DNA from: JAUILA01 sp964563925
GTDB lineage: Bacteria > Bacteroidota > Bacteroidia > Cytophagales > Cyclobacteriaceae
Length of the DNA stretch: 18,852 bases
NCBI GenBank assembly: GCA_964563925.1
Contig: CAZLZD010000066.1
Location: 1 to 18,852 of the forward strand
Reading direction: 5' to 3'
Shown: one piece after another, positions 15,449 through 18,852 of the stretch
How the letters are laid out: every line of letters begins with the position of its first letter
Position numbering within the stretch: position 1 is the stretch's first letter
Position numbers and translations under genes: made by a program
Notes under the pieces: model-generated
Told to the model about the DNA's origin: nothing
The model's input: only the letters and a program-made list of their open reading frames with translations
Database searches by the model: none

Positions 15449-17365
15449 TTGATAACGCAACTCATTCTGAAACTCAGGATCCTCCCAAGGTGGGTCATTA
15501 TCCTCATAGACCTGGGGATGATGACCTTTTCTACATTCCTGGGTTATTTGCTGCGTTTCAATTTTGAGTGGTCGGTTATTGTACGCTACGAACCGTGGAG
15601 AGGAATCCTCGTTAATGTCGTATGTCTTCTGCTGGCTGTTATTATTACGCGGAGTTATGCAGGGATTGTTCGTTATACAGGCCTGCGGGATGGGGTTCGA
15701 CTGTTTTATACCCTGGCGCTCTCCGTGCTAATGGCTACTGCCGTCAACATGGCGTATTTTTACTTCAATAATGAAAACCTGATTCCTTATTCGGTAATTT
15801 TCATTTCATTCCTGGCCGGGTTCCTTCTTTTATATCAGTATCGCCTGCTGATCAAGAATATATTCAGCTATTATCGAAAAGTCACCAGCAAGAAGCGAAA
15901 TGTGGTCATTTTCGGAGCGGGTCAGCTTGGTATCGTTACCCAGCAGGTGATTGAAAGCACCGCGGATTCCAACCTGAAGGTGGTGGCATTTATCGAGGAT
16001 GATGTCAGGAAGGTGGGTAAACATATCAACGGCACCAAAATATTCCACGCCCATGCTGACATTGAAATGCTGGTGGAGACTTTTGAGGTATCGGAATTGA
16101 TCATTGCCATTGACCAGCTTTCCCTGGAACGTAAGAATGAGGTGGTTGACTTGTGCCTGAAGTATGAAGTCAAAGTAAGGACGGTTCCCAAGGTCGAGGA
16201 GTGGGTGGAAGGTGAATTCAGCCTCAAACAAATCAAGGAAATCAATATTGAAGACCTTCTTGGCCGGGAATCCATTCAGCTCGATAACGAATCTGTGCGG
16301 GCTCAGCTATCCGGTCGGCGCATCTGTATTACCGGGGCGGCTGGCTCGATAGGTAGTGAAATTGTCCGTCAGGTGATCAAATATCAGCCGGCGTCACTCA
16401 TTCTGATTGACCAGGCGGAGTCACCCTTGTATGAGATCGAAGTCGAAATTCAGCCGAAATTTAAAGATGGTGATTTCAGCTGTTACATTGCCGACGTGCG
16501 TAATCACGACCGGATTGATGAGATCCTCTCATCGCATCGTCCGGATATCATTTATCATGCCGCTGCCTACAAGCATGTGCCGATGATGGAGCGCAACCCG
16601 CTCGAGGCCGTACATTGTAATATTATCGGCACCATGAATCTTGCCAGGCTGGCAGTAAAATACCAGGTGGATAAATTTGTCATGGTATCCACTGACAAGG
16701 CGGTAAACCCTACGAATGTCATGGGTTGCTCCAAGCGTATTTCAGAGATTTTTGTGCAGTCCCTGAACAATCACCTTCTGGAAACCAAAAAGGGCTCTAC
16801 GGCCTTCGTTACGACTCGTTTCGGGAATGTTTTAGGGTCGAACGGATCGGTGATACCATTCTTTAAGAAACAAATCGCCAATGGAGGTCCGGTTACCGTT
16901 ACCCATCCCGAAATCACCCGTTATTTTATGACGATTCCTGAGGCATGTCAACTGGTACTTGAAGCCGGAGCTATGGGTAAAGGTGGAGAGATCTATATTT
17001 TCGATATGGGTAAATCCATTAAGATTGTAGACCTGGCCAAGAAGATGATCCGGTTGTCGGGACTTGAACTTAATAAGGATATCGAGATTGTTTTCACAGG
17101 ACTGCGGGAAGGGGAGAAGTTATACGAGGAACTGCTGGCGAATGAAGAAAATACCCTGCCCACCCATCATGACAAGATCATGATTGCGAAAACCCAGACC
17201 TACGAATACGAGAAGATCGTTCAACAACTCGACCGGCTTTCCAACGATGCCCTTAAATCACGCGACCGGTACCTGATCGTCAGGAGCATGAAAGAGATTG
17301 TTCCTGAATTCATCAGTAACAGCTCTGAATACCAGGTCCTGGATAAGGAAGTGTATTTTAACTAA
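15449..17365 (+). CDS. Membrane-bound UDP-sugar 4,6-dehydratase (CapD/PglF/WbpM family)
   Basis: This 638-residue protein has the large, membrane form of the family. There are four N-terminal membrane segments (about 12-35, 53-69, 86-106 and 112-132), then a first Rossmann domain with GAGQLG (156-161), and a C-terminal extended SDR domain with the NAD motif TGAAGSIGSE (295-304). The catalytic STDK (414-417) is followed by M425-G-C-S-K429, where Met replaces the SDR tyrosine, as in PglF. The reaction would be UDP-GlcNAc to UDP-4-keto-6-deoxy-GlcNAc. The start is a TTG 5 bases after the previous stop. The first in-frame ATG (codon 24) would cut into membrane segment 1, so TTG is preferred. It supplies the substrate for the aminotransferase at 9486-10637. 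Confidence 0.93.
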   Translation: MITQLILKLRILPRWVIILIDLGMMTFSTFLGYLLRFNFEWSVIVRYEPWRGILVNVVCLLLAVIITRSYAGIVRYTGLRDGVRLFYTLALSVLMATAVNMAYFYFNNENLIPYSVIFISFLAGFLLLYQYRLLIKNIFSYYRKVTSKKRNVVIFGAGQLGIVTQQVIESTADSNLKVVAFIEDDVRKVGKHINGTKIFHAHADIEMLVETFEVSELIIAIDQLSLERKNEVVDLCLKYEVKVRTVPKVEEWVEGEFSLKQIKEINIEDLLGRESIQLDNESVRAQLSGRRICITGAAGSIGSEIVRQVIKYQPASLILIDQAESPLYEIEVEIQPKFKDGDFSCYIADVRNHDRIDEILSSHRPDIIYHAAAYKHVPMMERNPLEAVHCNIIGTMNLARLAVKYQVDKFVMVSTDKAVNPTNVMGCSKRISEIFVQSLNNHLLETKKGSTAFVTTRFGNVLGSNGSVIPFFKKQIANGGPVTVTHPEITRYFMTIPEACQLVLEAGAMGKGGEIYIFDMGKSIKIVDLAKKMIRLSGLELNKDIEIVFTGLREGEKLYEELLANEENTLPTHHDKIMIAKTQTYEYEKIVQQLDRLSNDALKSRDRYLIVRSMKEIVPEFISNSSEYQVLDKEVYFN

Positions 17366-17407
17366 GCTATTTACAGGAACCGGGTCGATTCCAGCTCTTC
17401 AAAGATC

Positions 17408-17587
17408 GTCATCCCGGCCAAGCTCCGTGGTATCACGGAGTCCAGCCGGGACCTTATACCCAACCCGTCACGATGGTTCCCAACGCGTCATCCCCGTCAG
17501 GATGGCAGGGATGGGTGGTTTACAACCAAACGGAGATCCCCGATCGCTGGCATACCAGTCTTATTCAACGGTACGGTAGGGTATGAC
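17408..17587. repeat. REP/MITE-like intergenic element with GTCATnCC ends
   Basis: The element starts with GTCATCCC (17408-17415) and ends with GGTATGAC (17580-17587), the reverse complement of GTCATACC, so the ends form an imperfect terminal inverted repeat. A second GTCATCCCC lies at 17487-17495, and CATCCC/GGGATG arms lie at 17489-17494 and 17508-17513. GGAGATCCCCGATC at 17532-17545 is the exact reverse complement of 2609-2622 in the other spacer. I see no transposase. The element's boundaries are inferred from the end motifs only. Confidence 0.5.
17413..17450. repeat. Imperfect palindrome CCCGGC..CTCCGTG / CACGGAG..GCCGGG
   Basis: The outer arms CCCGGC (17413-17418) and GCCGGG (17445-17450) and the inner arms CTCCGTG (17423-17429) and CACGGAG (17434-17440) pair perfectly. 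Unpaired 4-base bulges lie between the arms, and the loop is GTAT. It lies 48 bases after the dehydratase stop and lacks a following T-run, so it is more likely a REP-type hairpin that could stabilise the 3' end of the long operon transcript than an intrinsic terminator. Confidence 0.75.
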
Positions 17588-17600
17588 GATAGTCACCAAC

Positions 17601-17633
17601 AAAAAAAGTCGCAACCAGTGGGAGCGACTTTTT
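17601..17633 (-). terminator. Bidirectional intrinsic terminator
   Basis: AAAAAGTCGC (17603-17612) and GCGACTTTTT (17624-17633) form a perfect 10-bp stem around an 11-base loop. On the minus strand it begins 22 bases after the stop codon of the outer-membrane protein gene and ends in seven Ts (complement of 17601-17607), an ideal terminator for that gene. On the plus strand it ends in five Ts and could also stop read-through from the dehydratase operon, so it would serve both convergent genes. Confidence 0.85.
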
Positions 17634-17654
17634 CAGATAAATTTTTTCGACCAG

Positions 17655-18581
17655 TTAAGGACGTTGTCCTCTGGGCCTGTTAGGACGGCGACGATTTTTC
17701 TTCAGGGTGCTGGTGCTGAGAATATGGGTTGGCAGATAGAACTCTACCTTGATATTGTACAGCATATACCCGTCATTGTCGGAATCATCTCCGCGGATAT
17801 GTCCGGGTTCAAGTCGTTTCAGGTTGATTTCAGGACGACGGTCAGCCATGGCTGCAGCCAGGTAGTCATCGCCAAATTCAGCCTGATCACGGTAATTTGT
17901 ACTGACATCGTCCAGGTAATCGGTAAATGTGATGCGGTAGCCTGCTTCAAGGGCGATGTTGAAGAAGGGACCTGCCTTGAATCGCACACCACCACCAAAA
18001 GGGATCACCATGGTCATGCGATTGTAATCTTCTCCTTCAGTATTTAACGGCTGCAATGCCACGTAGTCCCCGGCGTCTTCCAGTGGTATCGTGGTTCCGT
18101 TCACACCATCTCCTGTCACGTAATTTTGAGGAACTTTGCCACGCGGATTGAAATAGGCAAGGCCTATTCCCGCAAATGCATAGGCATTTACCGGCGGACG
18201 CTGATAAAAGCGCCTTCCGTTTCGGCGCAGGTTGAAAATACCTACGAAATTCAGCTCTCCGTTGTTGGACTGGAAGGAAAGATTTCTGCGTACCCGGCCT
18301 TCGGTATCTGATTCGGCGTCATCCCCCTTGAGACGGAAATAGGTGATTTCCGATCGTAAGGATATACGGTCGTTCAGGAAGTACTCCATACCCACATTCA
18401 CGTTGAATGGGAAGTCAAATTTATCTCCGGGATCATTCAAATCTCCGAAGTAACTGGAAGTACCCAACCCAAGACTGACTATTATATCACGCTGACGGCC
18501 AAAGTTATAGAAGGACTGTGACCAGGTTACAGCTGTGGCGGAAAGGATGAAAATAAGAGTTAGGGTAGCAGTTTTCTTCAT
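17655..18581 (-). CDS. Outer-membrane beta-barrel protein (DUF6089-like)
   Basis: This 308-residue protein has a signal peptide (MKKTATLTLIFILSATAVTWSQ, cleavage near residue 21). The mature part is a series of amphipathic strands typical of a small outer-membrane barrel. The segment SLGLGTSSYFGDLND (about 36-50) is the characteristic opening of the Bacteroidota barrel family I know as DUF6089; strands such as NVNVGMEYFLND, AYAFAGIGLAYFNP and NIALEAGYRITFTDYLDD follow. The C-terminal 20 residues are very basic and Pro-rich (RRRPNRPRGQRP) and would lie outside the barrel. Function is unknown. It is convergent with the dehydratase operon and ends 22 bases before a strong terminator. On the minus strand a weak -7-like TATCTTG lies about 30 bases before its ATG. 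Confidence 0.85.
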   Translation of the reverse strand: MKKTATLTLIFILSATAVTWSQSFYNFGRQRDIIVSLGLGTSSYFGDLNDPGDKFDFPFNVNVGMEYFLNDRISLRSEITYFRLKGDDAESDTEGRVRRNLSFQSNNGELNFVGIFNLRRNGRRFYQRPPVNAYAFAGIGLAYFNPRGKVPQNYVTGDGVNGTTIPLEDAGDYVALQPLNTEGEDYNRMTMVIPFGGGVRFKAGPFFNIALEAGYRITFTDYLDDVSTNYRDQAEFGDDYLAAAMADRRPEINLKRLEPGHIRGDDSDNDGYMLYNIKVEFYLPTHILSTSTLKKNRRRPNRPRGQRP

Positions 18582-18699
18582 AATTATTGGTTCGCTACGA
18601 ATTAAACGACAAGATACAAAGATTGTTCCTTATAAGAACAGATCATTCCCCGTAATACGTAAATAAAAAACAAGCGGGCATTTACAGGGGCCAAACAGG

Positions 18700-18852
18700 C
18701 TAATTCTGCACGGGTTGGACGTCATACACAAAGTATTTAGTGTCTCCCTGCCAGAAAAAGCGAACATATTTCTCTTTGTATAAGAGTTTGACCCGTTGTC
18801 CTTTTTCAATGGATTCGTTGAGTTTTCTCCGCACTTCTTCATCACTCCTGTG
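18700..18852 (-). CDS. C-terminal end of a small conserved Bacteroidota protein (5' truncated)
   Basis: Reading the minus strand from the window edge, a frame stays open for 50 residues to a TAG at 18700-18702. It contains EKGQRVKLLYKEKYVRFFWQ, then GDTKYFVYDV. I recognise this as the end of a short (about 110-120 residues) Bacteroidota protein that databases often label '6-phosphogluconate dehydrogenase', although it has no such fold; the true function is unknown. The missing N-terminus would normally hold one membrane segment. Other frames here, including a 71-codon one at 18630-18845, lack protein-like composition. It lies 118 bases upstream of, and in the same orientation as, the outer-membrane protein gene. 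Confidence 0.7.
   Translation of the reverse strand, partial: HRSDEEVRRKLNESIEKGQRVKLLYKEKYVRFFWQGDTKYFVYDVQPVQN

Larger units (their letters stand above)
17366..17654. other. Repeat-bearing intergenic spacer between convergent genes
   Basis: No credible gene is seen on either strand. The spacer holds a GTCATCCC-type element (17408-17587, see separate entry), a strong imperfect hairpin at 17413-17450, and a bidirectional terminator at 17601-17633 near the end of the minus-strand outer-membrane protein gene. Confidence 0.7.

Noticed and set aside
17298..18047. Plus-strand open frames of 93 and 154 codons across the spacer and the outer-membrane protein gene
   Set aside because: The first is made of repeat sequence. 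The second lies antisense to a gene with a clear signal peptide and barrel pattern and crosses the terminator hairpin.
18630..18845. A 71-codon minus-strand open frame at the right edge
   Set aside because: It overlaps in another frame the much more protein-like 50-residue end of a conserved small protein that stops at 18700.

Overview
This window comes from a member of the Bacteroidota, probably a Cytophagales-like marine or soil bacterium. Three things point there. Two very large secreted proteins end in type IX secretion system (T9SS) type A sorting domains. The exosortase and its membrane partner match the XrtF pair known from this phylum. A small beta-barrel outer-membrane protein of a Bacteroidota-type family sits at the right end. 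Short motifs in front of several genes also fit the Bacteroidota -7 promoter element (TAnnTTTG), with the last positions reading TTAG.

Layout. Positions 1-2509 hold the end of a surface-polysaccharide cluster: a truncated methyltransferase-like gene, a histidine-rich beta-propeller-like protein of unknown function, and a GT4 glycosyltransferase. A 382-base spacer full of short repeats follows. From 2892 to 17365 there is one coherent + strand block: giant T9SS protein 1 (1440 aa); two tandem NeuD/PglD-type left-handed beta-helix acyltransferases; the exosortase XrtF; its XrtF-associated membrane protein; a DegT-type sugar aminotransferase; giant T9SS protein 2 (about 1488 aa, paralogous to protein 1); a 79-aa protein with a C-terminal sorting signal; and a large membrane-bound CapD/PglF-type UDP-sugar 4,6-dehydratase. 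A second repeat-bearing spacer and a bidirectional hairpin terminator separate this block from two minus-strand genes: an outer-membrane beta-barrel protein and the end of a small conserved protein.

How the genes may work together (inference). The dehydratase, aminotransferase and acetyltransferases are the three activities that convert UDP-GlcNAc to UDP-N,N'-diacetylbacillosamine or a related acylamino-deoxy sugar. They enclose an exosortase and its likely substrate. Acyltransferases, exosortase and partner are joined by three consecutive ATGA stop/start overlaps. The second giant T9SS protein, the tiny exosortase substrate and the dehydratase are joined by gaps of 3 and 5 bases. The block therefore looks like a composite cell-surface module. 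It would make a modified sugar, export two large adhesin-like proteins through T9SS, and process a short Pro/Gly-rich peptide with XrtF. Repeat-bearing spacers lie on both sides of it and share an exact 14-base sequence in opposite orientation. I see no RNA genes, CRISPR arrays, transposases or prophage genes.
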